A stretch of DNA of 64,000 bases, from NCBI GenBank assembly GCA_958299035.1, contig CATQJL010000001.1, positions 77,521,594 to 77,585,593 of the forward strand, written 5' to 3'. The notes beneath the pieces were generated by a model. It ran no database searches, was not told the origin of the DNA, and saw only the letters and a program-made list of their open reading frames with translations. Below, one piece after another: positions 29,121 to 41,805 of the stretch. Each line of letters opens with the position of its first letter. Within the stretch, counting starts at the first letter, position 1. The position numbers were made by a program, and so were the translations under genes. This stretch comes from Cylicocyclus nassatus (lineage: Eukaryota; Nematoda; Chromadorea; Rhabditida; Strongylidae).

Positions 29121-32000
29121 GCTCGTAGGCCTTGACACTCGCTCGTAGGCCTTGACACTCACTCGTAGGCCTTGACATTCACTCGTAGGCCTTGACACTT
29201 ACTCGTAGGCCTTGACACTCGCTCGTAGGCCTTGACACTCGCTCGTAGGCCTTGACACTCACTCGTAGGCCTTGACACTCACTCGTAAGCCTTGACACTC
29301 GCTCGTAGGCCTTGACACTCATTCGTAGGCCTTGACACTCATTCGTAGGCCTTGACACTCGCTCGTAGGCCTTGACACTCGCTCGTAGGCTTTGACACTC
29401 ACTCGTAGGCCTTGACACTCGCTCGTAGGCCTTGACACTCGCTCGTAGGCCTTGACACTCACTCGTAGGCCTTGACACTCACTCGTAGGCCTTGACACTC
29501 GCTCGTAGGCCTTGACACTCACTCGTAGGCCTTGACACTCGCTCGTAGGCCTTGACACTCACTCGTAGGCCTTGACACTCGCTCGTAGGCCTTGACACTC
29601 ACTCGTAGGCCTTGACACTCGCTCGTAGGCATTGACACTCGCTCGTAGGCCTTGACACTCGCTCGTAGGCCTTGACACTCGCTCGTAGGCCTTGACACTC
29701 GCTCGTAGGCCTTGACACTCGCTCGTAGGCCTTGACACTCGCTCGTAGGCATTGACACTCGCTCGTAGGCCTTGACACTCGCTCGTAGGCCTTGACACTC
29801 GCTCGTAGGCCTTGACACTCGCTCGTAGGCCTTGACACTCGCTCGTAGGCCTTGACACTCACTCGTAGGCCTTGACACTCACTCGTAAGCCTTGACACTC
29901 GCTCGTAGGCCTTGACACTCACTCGTAGGCCTTGACACTCGCTCGTAGGCCTTGACACTCGCTCGTAGGCCTTGACACTCACTCGTAAGCCTTGACACTC
30001 GCTCGTAGGCCTTGACACTCGCTCGTAGGCCTTGACACTCGCTCGTAGGCCTTGACACTCGCTCGTAGGCCTTGACACTCGCTCGTAGGCCTTGACACTC
30101 GCTCGTAGGCCTTGACACTCACTCGTAGGCCTTGACACTCGCTCGTAGGCCTTGACACTCGCTCGTAGGCCTTGACACTCGCTCGTAGGCTTTGACACTC
30201 ACTCGTAGGCCTTGACACTCGCTCGTAGGCCTTGACACTCGCTCGTAGGCCTTGACACTCACTCGTAGGCCTTGACACTCGCTCGTAGGCCTTGACACTC
30301 GCTCGTAGGCCTTGACACTCACTCGTAAGCCTTGACACTCGCTCGTAGGCCTTGACACTCGCTCGTAGGCCTTGACACTCGCTCGTAGGCCTTGACACTC
30401 GCTCGTAGGCCTTGACACTCGCTCGTAGGCCTTGACACTCGCTCGTAGGCCTTGACACTCGCTCGTAGGCCTTGTCACTCGCTCATAGGCCTTGTCACTC
30501 GCTCGTAGGCCTTGACACTCCCTGGTAGGCCTTGACACTCGCTCGTAGGCCTTGACACTCGCTCGTAGGCCTTGACACTCGCTCGTAGGCCTTGACACTC
30601 ACTCGTAGGCCTTGACATTCACTCGTAGGCCTTGACACTTACTCGTAGGCCTTGACACTCGCTCGTAGGCCTTGACACTCGCTCGTAGGCCTTGACACTC
30701 ACTCGTAGGCCTTGACACTCACTCGTAAGCCTTGACACTCGCTCGTAGGCCTTGACACTCATTCGTAGGCCTTGACACTCATTCGTAGGCCTTGACACTC
30801 GCTCGTAGGCCTTGACACTCGCTCGTAGGCTTTGACACTCACTCGTAGGCCTTGACACTCGCTCGTAGGCCTTGACACTCGCTCGTAGGCCTTGACACTC
30901 ACTCGTAGGCCTTGACACTCACTCGTAGGCCTTGACACTCGCTCGTAGGCCTTGACACTCACTCGTAGGCCTTGACACTCGCTCGTAGGCCTTGACACTC
31001 ACTCGTAGGCCTTGACACTCGCTCGTAGGCCTTGACACTCACTCGTAGGCCTTGACACTCGCTCGTAGGCATTGACACTCGCTCGTAGGCCTTGACACTC
31101 GCTCGTAGGCCTTGACACTCGCTCGTAGGCCTTGACACTCGCTCGTAGGCCTTGACACTCGCTCGTAGGCCTTGACACTCGCTCGTAGGCATTGACACTC
31201 GCTCGTAGGCCTTGACACTCGCTCGTAGGCCTTGACACTCGCTCGTAGGCCTTGACACTCGCTCGTAGGCCTTGACACTCGCTCGTAGGCCTTGACACTC
31301 ACTCGTAGGCCTTGACACTCACTCGTAAGCCTTGACACTCGCTCGTAGGCCTTGACACTCACTCGTAGGCCTTGACACTCGCTCGTAGGCCTTGACACTC
31401 GCTCGTAGGCCTTGACACTCACTCGTAAGCCTTGACACTCGCTCGTAGGCCTTGACACTCGCTCGTAGGCCTTGACACTCGCTCGTAGGCCTTGACACTC
31501 GCTCGTAGGCCTTGACACTCGCTCGTAGGCCTTGACACTCGCTCGTAGGCCTTGACACTCACTCGTAGGCCTTGACACTCGCTCGTAGGCCTTGACACTC
31601 GCTCGTAGGCCTTGACACTCGCTCGTAGGCTTTGACACTCACTCGTAGGCCTTGACACTCGCTCGTAGGCCTTGACACTCGCTCGTAGGCCTTGACACTC
31701 ACTCGTAGGCCTTGACACTCGCTCGTAGGCCTTGACACTCGCTCGTAGGCCTTGACACTCACTCGTAAGCCTTGACACTCGCTCGTAGGCCTTGACACTC
31801 GCTCGTAGGCCTTGACACTCGCTCGTAGGCCTTGACACTCGCTCGTAGGCCTTGACACTCGCTCGTAGGCCTTGACACTCGCTCGTAGGCCTTGACACTC
31901 GCTCGTAGGCCTTGTCACTCGCTCATAGGCCTTGTCACTCGCTCGTAGGCCTTGACACTCCCTGGTAGGCCTTGACACTCGCTCGTAGGCCTTGACACTC
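29121..32000. repeat. Tandem duplication of a 72-monomer block (1,440 bp)
   Basis: Copy 1 is about 29121-30560 and copy 2 about 30561-32000. The copies share CTTGACATTC (29171 and 30611) and a four-mutation marker block (two CTTGTCACTC units around GCTCATAGGC, then CCTGGTAGGC) at 30471-30530 and 31911-31970. Agreement in between is unit for unit. Confidence 0.9.
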
Positions 32001-32019
32001 ATTCTAGGCCTTGACACTC

Positions 32020-32500
32020 ATTCGTAGGCCTTGACACTCACTCGTAGGCTTTGACACTCGCTCGTAGGCCTTGACACTCGCTCGTAGGCCTTGACACTTG
32101 CTCGTAGGCTTTGACACTCACTCGTAGGCCTTGACACTCATTCGTAGGCCTTGACACTCACTCGTAGGCTTTGACACTCGCTCGTAGGCCTTGACACTCG
32201 CTCGTAGGCTTTGACACTCGCTCGTAGGCCTTGACACTCACTCGTAGGCCTTGACACTCGCTCGTAGGCTTTGACACTCACTCGTAGGCCTTGACACTCG
32301 CTCGTAGGCCTTGACACTCGCTCGTAGGCCTTGACGCTCACTCGTAGGCCTTGACACTCGCTCGTAGGCCTTGACACTCGCTCGTAGGCATTGACACTCG
32401 CTCGTAGGCCTTGACACTCACTCGTAGGCCATGACACTCACTCGTAGGCCTTGACACTCGCTCGTAGGCCTTGACACTCGCTCGTAGGCCACACTCGCTC
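32020..32500. repeat. Array block recurring 2,575 bp downstream
   Basis: The block 32020-32500 matches 34595-35075 at an offset of 2,575 bp. It includes the GGCCATGAC unit (32427 and 35002), the GACGCTC unit (32335 and 34910) and a 17-mer (32480 and 35055). The offset not being a multiple of 20 is explained by the 19-mers lying between the copies. Confidence 0.8.
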
Positions 32501-32914
32501 GTAGGCCTTGACACTCACTCGTAGGCCTTGACACTCGCTCGTAGGCCTTGACACTCGCTCGTAGGCCTTGACACTCGCTCGTAGGCTTTGACACTCGCTC
32601 GTAGGCCTTGACACTCGCTCGTAGGCCTTGACACTCGCTCGTAGGCCTTGACACTCGCTCGTAGGCCTTGACACTCGCTCGTAGGCCTTGACACTCGCTC
32701 GTAGGCCTTGACACTCGCTCGTAGGCCTTGACACTCACTCGTAGGCCTTGACACTCACTCGTAGGCCTTGACACTCGCTCGTAGGCCTTGACACTCGCTC
32801 GTAGGCCTTGACACTCGCTCGTAGGCCTTGACACTCGCTCGTAGGCCTTGACACTCACTCGTAGGCCTTGACACTCACTCGTAGGCCTTGACACTCGCTC
32901 GTAGGCCTTGACAC

Positions 32915-34592
32915 TCACTCGTAGGCCTTGACACTCGCTCGTAGGCCTTGACACTCGCTCGTAGGCCTTGACACTCGCTCGTAGGCCTTGACACTCACTC
33001 GTAGGCCTTGACACTCACTCGTAGGCCTTGACACATGCTCGTAGGCCTTGACACTCGCTCGTAGGCCTTGACACTCACTCGTAGGCCTTGACACTCGCTC
33101 GTAGGCCTTGACACTCATTCGTAGGCCTTGACACTCACTCGTAAGCCTTGACACTCGCTCGTAGGCCTTGACACTCGCTCGTAGGCCTTGACACTCGCTC
33201 GTAGGCCTTGACACTCGCTCGTAGGCCTTGACACTCGCTCGTAGGCCTTGACACTCGCTCGTAGGCCTTGACACTCGCTCGTAGGCCTTGACACTCACTC
33301 GTAGGCCTTGACACTCGCTCGTAGGCCTTGACACTCGCTCGTAGGCCTTGACACTCGCTCGTAGGCTTTGACACTCACTCGTAGGCCTTGACACTCGCTC
33401 GTAGGCCTTGACACTCGCTCGTAGGCCTTGACACTCACTCGTAGGCCTTGACACTCGCTCGTAGGCCTTGACACTCGCTCGTAGGCCTTGACACTCACTC
33501 GTAAGCCTTGACACTCGCTCGTAGGCCTTGACACTCGCTCGTAGGCCTTGACACTCGCTCGTAGGCCTTGACACTCGCTCGTAGGCCTTGACACTCGCTC
33601 GTAGGCCTTGACACTCGCTCGTAGGCCTTGACACTCGCTCGTAGGCCTTGTCACTCGCTCATAGGCCTTGTCACTCGCTCGTAGGCCTTGACACTCCCTG
33701 GTAGGCCTTGACACTCGCTCGTAGGCCTTGACACTCATTCTAGGCCTTGACACTCACTCGTAGGCCTTGACACTCGCTCGTAGGCCTTGACACTCGCTCG
33801 TAGGCCTTGACACTCGCTCGTAGGCCTTGACACTCACTCGTAGGCCTTGACACTCACTCGTAGGCCTTGACACATGCTCGTAGGCCTTGACACTCGCTCG
33901 TAGGCCTTGACACTCACTCGTAGGCCTTGACACTCGCTCGTAGGCCTTGACACTCATTCGTAGGCCTTGACACTCACTCGTAAGCCTTGACACTCGCTCG
34001 TAGGCCTTGACACTCGCTCGTAGGCCTTGACACTCGCTCGTAGGCCTTGACACTCGCTCGTAGGCCTTGACACTCGCTCGTAGGCCTTGACACTCGCTCG
34101 TAGGCCTTGACACTCGCTCGTAGGCCTTGACACTCACTCGTAGGCCTTGACACTCGCTCGTAGGCCTTGACACTCGCTCGTAGGCCTTGACACTCGCTCG
34201 TAGGCTTTGACACTCACTCGTAGGCCTTGACACTCGCTCGTAGGCCTTGACACTCGCTCGTAGGCCTTGACACTCACTCGTAGGCCTTGACACTCGCTCG
34301 TAGGCCTTGACACTCGCTCGTAGGCCTTGACACTCACTCGTAAGCCTTGACACTCGCTCGTAGGCCTTGACACTCGCTCGTAGGCCTTGACACTCGCTCG
34401 TAGGCCTTGACACTCGCTCGTAGGCCTTGACACTCGCTCGTAGGCCTTGACACTCGCTCGTAGGCCTTGACACTCGCTCGTAGGCCTTGTCACTCGCTCA
34501 TAGGCCTTGTCACTCGCTCGTAGGCCTTGACACTCCCTGGTAGGCCTTGACACTCGCTCGTAGGCCTTGACACTCATTCTAGGCCTTGACAC
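32915..34592. repeat. Tandem duplication of a 42-monomer block (839 bp)
   Basis: The blocks 32915-33753 and 33754-34592 match exactly in marker order. They share ACACATGCTC (33031 and 33870), the four-mutation block (33647-33706 and 34486-34545), and the same 19-mer at the end of each copy. The shared 19-mer makes the unit 839 bp rather than 840 bp. Together with 30471 and 31911 this gives four copies of the marker block in the array. Confidence 0.9.
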
Positions 34593-36288
34593 TCATTCGT
34601 AGGCCTTGACACTCACTCGTAGGCTTTGACACTCGCTCGTAGGCCTTGACACTCGCTCGTAGGCCTTGACACTTGCTCGTAGGCTTTGACACTCACTCGT
34701 AGGCCTTGACACTCATTCGTAGGCCTTGACACTCACTCGTAGGCTTTGACACTCGCTCGTAGGCCTTGACACTCGCTCGTAGGCTTTGACACTCGCTCGT
34801 AGGCCTTGACACTCACTCGTAGGCCTTGACACTCGCTCGTAGGCTTTGACACTCACTCGTAGGCCTTGACACTCGCTCGTAGGCCTTGACACTCGCTCGT
34901 AGGCCTTGACGCTCACTCGTAGGCCTTGACACTCGCTCGTAGGCCTTGACACTCGCTCGTAGGCATTGACACTCGCTCGTAGGCCTTGACACTCACTCGT
35001 AGGCCATGACACTCACTCGTAGGCCTTGACACTCGCTCGTAGGCCTTGACACTCGCTCGTAGGCCACACTCGCTCGTAGGCCTTGACACTCACTCGTAGG
35101 CCTTGACACTCGCTCGTAGGCCTTGACACTCGCTCGTAGGCCTTGACACTCGCTCGTAGGCTTTGACACTCGCTCGTAGGCCTTGACACTCGCTCGTAGG
35201 CCTTGACACTCGCTCGTAGGCCTTGACACTCGCTCGTAGGCCTTGACACTCGCTCGTAGGCCTTGACACTCACTCGTAGGCCTTGACACTCACTCGTAAG
35301 CCTTGACACTCGCTCGTAGGCCTTGACACTCATTCTAGGCCTTGACACTCATTCGTAGGCCTTGACACTCACTCGTAGGCTTTGACACTCGCTCGTAGGC
35401 CTTGACACTCGCTCGTAGGCCTTGACACTCACTCGTAGGCCATGACACTCACTCGTAGGCCTTGACACTCACTCGTAGGCCTTGACACTCGCTCGTAGGC
35501 CTTGACACTCACTCGTAGGCCTTGACACTCGCTCGTAGGCATTGACACTCGCTCGTAGGCCTTGACACTCGCTCGTAGGCCTTGACACTCGCTCGTAGGC
35601 CTTGACACTCGCTCGTAGGCCTTGACACTCACTCGTAGGCCTTGACACTCGCTCGTAGGCCTTGACGCTCACTCGTAGGCCTTGACACTCACTCGTAGGC
35701 CTTGACACTCGCTCGTAGGCCTTGACGCTCACTCGTAGGCCTTGACACTCACTCGTAAGCCTTGACACTCGCTCGTAGGCCTTGACACTCGCTCGTAGGC
35801 CTTGACACTCGCTCGTAGGCCTTGACACTCACTCGTAGGCCATGACACTCACTCGTAGGCCTTGACACTCGCTCGTAGGCCTTGACACTCGCTCGTAGGC
35901 CATGACACTCGCTCGTAGGCCTTGACACTCGCTCGTAGGCCTTGACACTCACTCGTAGGCCTTGACACTCGCTCGTAGGCCTTGACACTCGCTCGTAGGC
36001 CTTGACACTCACTCGTAGGCCTTGACACTCGCTCGTAGGCCTTGACACTCGCTCGTAGGCCTTGACACTCGCTCGTAGGCCTTGACACTCGCTCGTAGGC
36101 CTTGACACTCACTCGTAGGCCTTGACACTCGCTCGTAGGCTTTGACACTCACTCGTAGGCCTTGACACTCGCTCGTAGGCCTTGACACTCGCTCGTAGGC
36201 CTTGACACTCGCTCGTAGGCCTTGACACTCGCTCGTAGGCCTTGATACTCACTCGTAGGCCTTGACACTCGCTCGTAGGCCTTGACAC

Positions 36289-37488
36289 TCACTCGTAGGC
36301 CTTGACACTCGCTCGTAGGCCTTGACACTCACTCGTAGGCCTTGACACTCGCTCGTAGGCCTTGACGCTCACTCGTAGGCCTTGACACTCACTCGTAGGC
36401 CTTGACACTCGCTCGTAGGCCTTGACACTCGCTCGTAGGCCTTGACACTCGCTCGTAGGCCTTGACACTCGCTCGTAAGCCTTGACACTCACTCGTAGGC
36501 CTTGACACTCGCTCGTAGGCTTTGACACTCACTCGTAGGCCTTGACACTCGCTCGTAGGCCTTGACACTCGCTCGTAGGCCTTGACACTCACTCGTAGGC
36601 CTTGACACTCGCTCGTAGGCCTTGACACTCACTCGTAGGCCTTGACACATGCTCGTAGGCCTTGACACTCGCTCGTAGGCCTTGACACTCACTCGTAGGC
36701 CTTGACACTCACTCGTAGGCCTTGACACTCGCTCGTAGGCCTTGACACTCACTCGTAGGCCTTGACACTCGCTCGTAGGCCTTGACACTCGCTCGTAGGC
36801 CTTGACACTCGCTCGTAGGCCTTGACACTCACTCGTAGGCCTTGACACTCGCTCGTAGGCCTTGACACTCGCTCGTAGGCCTTGACACTCATTCGTAGGC
36901 CTTGACACTCACTCGTAGGCCTTGACACTCGCTCGTAGGCCTTGACACTCGCTCGTAGGCCTTGACACTCATTCGTAGGCCTTGACACTCACTCGTAGGC
37001 CTTGACACTCGCTCGTAGGCCTTGACACTCACTCGTAGGCCTTGACACTCACTCGTAGGCCTTGACACTCGCTCGTAGGCCTTGACACTCACTCGTAGGC
37101 CTTGACACTCGCTCGTAGGCCTTGACACTCACTCGTAGGCTTTGACACTGACTCGTAGGCCTTGACACTCACTCGTAGGCCTTGACACTCGCTCGTAGGC
37201 CTTGACACTCACTCGTAGGCCTTGACACTCGCTCGTAGGCCTTGACACTCACTCGTAGGCCTTGACACTCGCTCGTAGGCCTTGACACTCACTCGTAGGC
37301 CTTGACACTCGCTCGTAGGCCTTGACGCTCACTCGTAGGCCTTGACACTCACTCGTAGGCCTTGACACTCGCTCGTAGGCCTTGACACTCACTCGTAGGC
37401 CTTGACACTCACTCGTAGGCTTTGACACTGACTCGTAGGCCTTGACACTCACTCGTAGGCCTTGACACTCGCTCGTAGGCCTTGACAC
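36289..37488. repeat. Array block with a distant copy at 46160-47359
   Basis: About 1.2 kb here recurs 9,871 bp further on with the same order of variant units, for example CTTGACACAT at 36641 and 46512. Other duplications in the array are adjacent. This one is separated by nearly 500 monomers, so later insertions or larger exchanges must have moved the copies apart. Confidence 0.8.
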
Positions 37489-39340
37489 TCACTCGTAGGC
37501 CTTGACACTCGCTCGTAGGCCTTGACACTCACTCGTAGGCCTTGACACTCGCTCGTAGGCCTTGACACTCACTCGTAGGCCTTGACACTCGCTCGTAGGC
37601 CTTGACACTCACTCGTAGGCCTTGACACTCGCTCGTAGGCCTTGACACTCGCTCGTAGGCCTTGACACTCGCTCGTAGGCCTTGACACTCGCTCGTAAAC
37701 CTTGACACTCATTCGTAGGCCTTGACACTCACTCGTAGGCCTTGACACTCGCTCGTAGGCTTTGACACTCGCTCGTAGGCCTTGACACTCATTCGTAGGC
37801 CTTGACACTCACTCGTAGGCCTTGACACTCGCTCGTAGGCCTTGACACTCACTCGTAGGCCTTGACACTCATTCGTAGGCCTTGACACTCACTCGTAGGC
37901 CTTGACACTCGCTCGTAGGCCTTGACACTCACTCGTAGGCCTTGACACTCACTCGTAGGCCTTGACACTCGCTCGTAGGCCTTGACACTCACTCGTAGGC
38001 CTTGACACTCGCTCGTAGGCCTTGACACTCACTCGTAGGCCTTGACACTCGCTCGTAGGCCTTGACACTCACTCGTAGGCCTTGACACTCGCTCGTAGGC
38101 CTTGACACTCACTCGTAGGCCTTGACACTCGCTCGTAGGCCTTGACACTCGCTCGTAGGCCTTGACACTCATTCGTAGGCCTTGACACTCACTCGTAGGC
38201 CTTGACACTCACTCGTAGGCCTTGACACTCGCTCGTAGGCCTTGACACTCACTCGTAGGCCTTGACACTCGCTCGTAGGCCTTGACACTCACTCGTAGGC
38301 TTTGACACTGACTCGTAGGCCTTGACACTCACTCGTAGGCCTTGACACTCGCTCGTAGGCCTTGACACTCACTCGTAGGCCTTGACACTCGCTCGTAGGC
38401 CTTGACACTCACTCGTAGGCCTTGACACTCGCTCGTAGGCCTTGACACTCACTCGTAGGCCTTGACACTCGCTCGTAGGCCTTGACGCTCACTCGTAGGC
38501 CTTGACACTCACTCGTAGGCCTTGACACTCGCTCGTAGGCCTTGACACTCACTCGTAGGCCTTGACACTCACTCGTAGGCTTTGACACTGACTCGTAGGC
38601 CTTGACACTCACTCGTAGGCCTTGACACTCGCTCGTAGGCCTTGACACTCACTCGTAGGCCTTGACACTCGCTCGTAGGCCTTGACACTCACTCGTAGGC
38701 CTTGACACTCGCTCGTAGGCCTTGACACTCACTCGTAGGCCTTGACACTCGCTCGTAGGCCTTGACACTCACTCGTAGGCCTTGACACTCGCTCGTAGGC
38801 CTTGACACTCGCTCGTAGGCCTTGACACTCGCTCGTAGGCCTTGACACTCGCTCGTAAACCTTGACACTCATTCGTAGGCCTTGACACTCACTCGTAGGC
38901 CTTGACACTCGCTCGTAGGCTTTGACACTCGCTCGTAGGCCTTGACACTCATTCGTAGGCCTTGACACTCACTCGTAGGCCTTGACACTCGCTCGTAGGC
39001 CTTGACACTCACTCGTAGGCCTTGACACTCATTCGTAGGCCTTGACACTCACTCGTAGGCCTTGACACTCGCTCGTAGGCCTTGACACTCACTCGTAGGC
39101 CTTGACACTCACTCGTAGGCCTTGACACTCGCTCGTAGGCCTTGACACTCACTCGTAGGCCTTGACACTCGCTCGTAGGCCTTGACACTCACTCGTAGGC
39201 CTTGACACTCGCTCGTAGGCCTTGACACTCACTCGTAGGCCTTGACACTCGCTCGTAGGCCTTGACACTCACTCGTAGGCCTTGACACTCGCTCGTAGGC
39301 CTTGACACTCGCTCGTAGGCCTTGACACTCATTCGTAGGC
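37021..39340. repeat. Tandem duplication of a 58-monomer block (1,160 bp)
   Basis: The blocks 37021-38180 and 38181-39340 correspond unit by unit. They share the GGCTTTGACACTGACTCG marker (37139 and 38299), the CGTAAACC unit (37694 and 38854) and the GACGCTC unit (37324 and 38484). Runs of strict A/G alternation at monomer position 1, such as 37991-38140, give a 40-bp dimer pattern here. Confidence 0.88.
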
Positions 39341-41805
39341 CTTGACACTCACTCGTAGGCCTTGACACTCACTCGTAGGCCTTGACACTCACTCGTAGGC
39401 CTTGACACTCACTCGTAGGCCTTGACACTCGCTCGTAGGCCTTGACACTCGCTCGTAGGCCTTGACACTCACTCGTAGGCCTTGACACTCACTCGTAGGC
39501 CTTGACACTCACCCGTAGGCCTTGACACTCGCTCGTAGGCCTTGACACTCACTCGTAGGCCTTGACACTCGCTCGTAGGCCTTGACACTCACTCGTAGGC
39601 CTTGACACTCGCTCGTAGGCCTTGACACTCGCTCGTAGGCCTTGACACTCATTCGTAGGCCTTGACACTCACTCGTTGGCCTTGACACTCGCTCGTAGGC
39701 CTTAACACTCGCTCGTAGGCCTTGACACTCATTCGTAGGCCTTGACACTCGCTCGTAGGCCTTAACACTCGCTCGTAGGCCTTGACACTCATTCGTAGGC
39801 CTTGACACTCACTCGTAGGCCTTGACACTCGCTCGTAGGCCTTGACACTCACTCGTAGGCCTTGACACTCACTCGTAGGCCTTGACACTCACTCGTAGGC
39901 CTTGACACTCGCTCGTAGGCCTTGACACTCGCTCGTAGGCCTTGACACTCGCTCGTAGGCTTTGACACTCACTCGTAGGCCTTGACACTCGCTCGTAGGC
40001 CTTGACACTCGCTCGTAGGCCTTGACACTCATTCGTAGGCCTTGACACTCACTCGTAGGCCTTGACACTCACTCGTAGGCCTTGACACTCGCTCGTAGGC
40101 CTTGACACTCACTCGTAGGCCTTGACACTCGCTCGTAGGCCTTGACACTCGCTCGTAGGCCTTGACACTCGCTCGTAGGCCTTGACACTCACTCGTAGGC
40201 CTTGACACTCGCTCGTAGGCCTTGACACTCGCTCGTAGGCCTTGACACTCATTCGTAGGCCTTGACACTCACTCGTAGGCCTTGACACTCGCTCGTAGGC
40301 CTTAACACTCGCTCGTAGGCCTTGACACTCATTCGTAGGCCTTGACACTCACTCGTAGGCCTTGACACTCGCTCGTAGGCCTTGACACTCACTCGTAGGC
40401 CTTGACACTCGCTCGTAGGCCTTGACACTCACTCGTAGGCTTTGACACTGACTCGTAGGCCTTGACACTCGCTCGTAGGCCTTGACACTCATTCGTAGGC
40501 CTTGACACTCACTCGTAGGCCTTGACACTCACTCGTAGGCCTTGACACCCACTCGTAGGCCTTGACACTCACTCGTAGGCCTTGACACATGCTCGTAGGC
40601 CTTGACACTCGCTCGTAGGCCTTGACACTCACTCGTAGGCCTTGACACTCGCTCGTAGGCCTTGACACTCGCTCGTAGGCCTTGACACTCACTCGTAGGC
40701 CTTGACACTCGCTCGTAGGCCTTGACACTCGCTCGTAGGCTTTGACACTCGCTCGTAGGCCTTGACACTCGCTCGTAGGCCTTGGCACTCGCTCGTAGGC
40801 CTTGACACTCGCTCGTAGGCCTTGACACTCACTCGTAGGCCTTGACACTCGCTCGTAAGCTTTGACACTCGCTCGTAGGCCTTGACACTCGCTCGTAGGC
40901 CTTGACACTCGCTCGTAGGCCTTGACACTCGCTCGTAGGCCTTGACACTCACTCGTAGGCCTTGACACTCGCTCGTAGGCCTTGACACTCGCTCGTAGGC
41001 CTTGACACTCACTCGTAGGCCTTGACACTCGCTCGTAGGCCTTGACACTCACTCGTAGGCCTTGACACTCGCTCGTAGGCCTTGACACTCGCTCGTAGGC
41101 CTTGACACTCACTCGTAGGCCTTGACACATGCTCGTAGGCCTTGACACTCGCTCGTAGGCCTTGACACTCACTCGTAGGCCTTGACACTCACTCGTAGGC
41201 CTTGACACTCGCTCGTAGGCCTTGACACTCACTCGTAGGCCTTGACACTCGCTCGTAGGCCTTGACACTCGCTCGTAGGCCTTGACACTCGCTCGTAGGC
41301 CTTGACACTCGCTCGTAGGCCTTGACACTCGCTCGTAGGCCTTGACACTCGCTCGTAGGCCTTGACACTCACTCGTAGGCCTTGACACTCGCTCGTAGGC
41401 CTTGACACTCGCTCGTAGGCCTTGACACTCATTCGTAGGCCTTGACACTCGCTCGTAGGCCTTGACACTCGCTCGTAGGCCACACTCGCTCGTAGGCCTT
41501 GACACTCACTCGTAGGCCTTGACACTCGCTCGTAGGCCTTGACACTCACTCGTAGGCCTTGACACTCGCTCGTAGGCCTTGACACTCGCTCGTAGGCCTT
41601 GACACTCACTCGTAGGCCTTGACACTCGCTCGTAGGCCTTGAAACTCGCTCGTAGGCCTTGACACTCGCTCGTAGGCCTTGACACTCACTCGTAGGCCTT
41701 GACACTCGCTCGTAGGCCTTGACACTCGCTCGTAGGCCTTGACACTCACTCGTAGGCCTTGACACTCACTCGTAGGCCTTGACACTCGCTCGTAGGCCTT
41801 GACAC

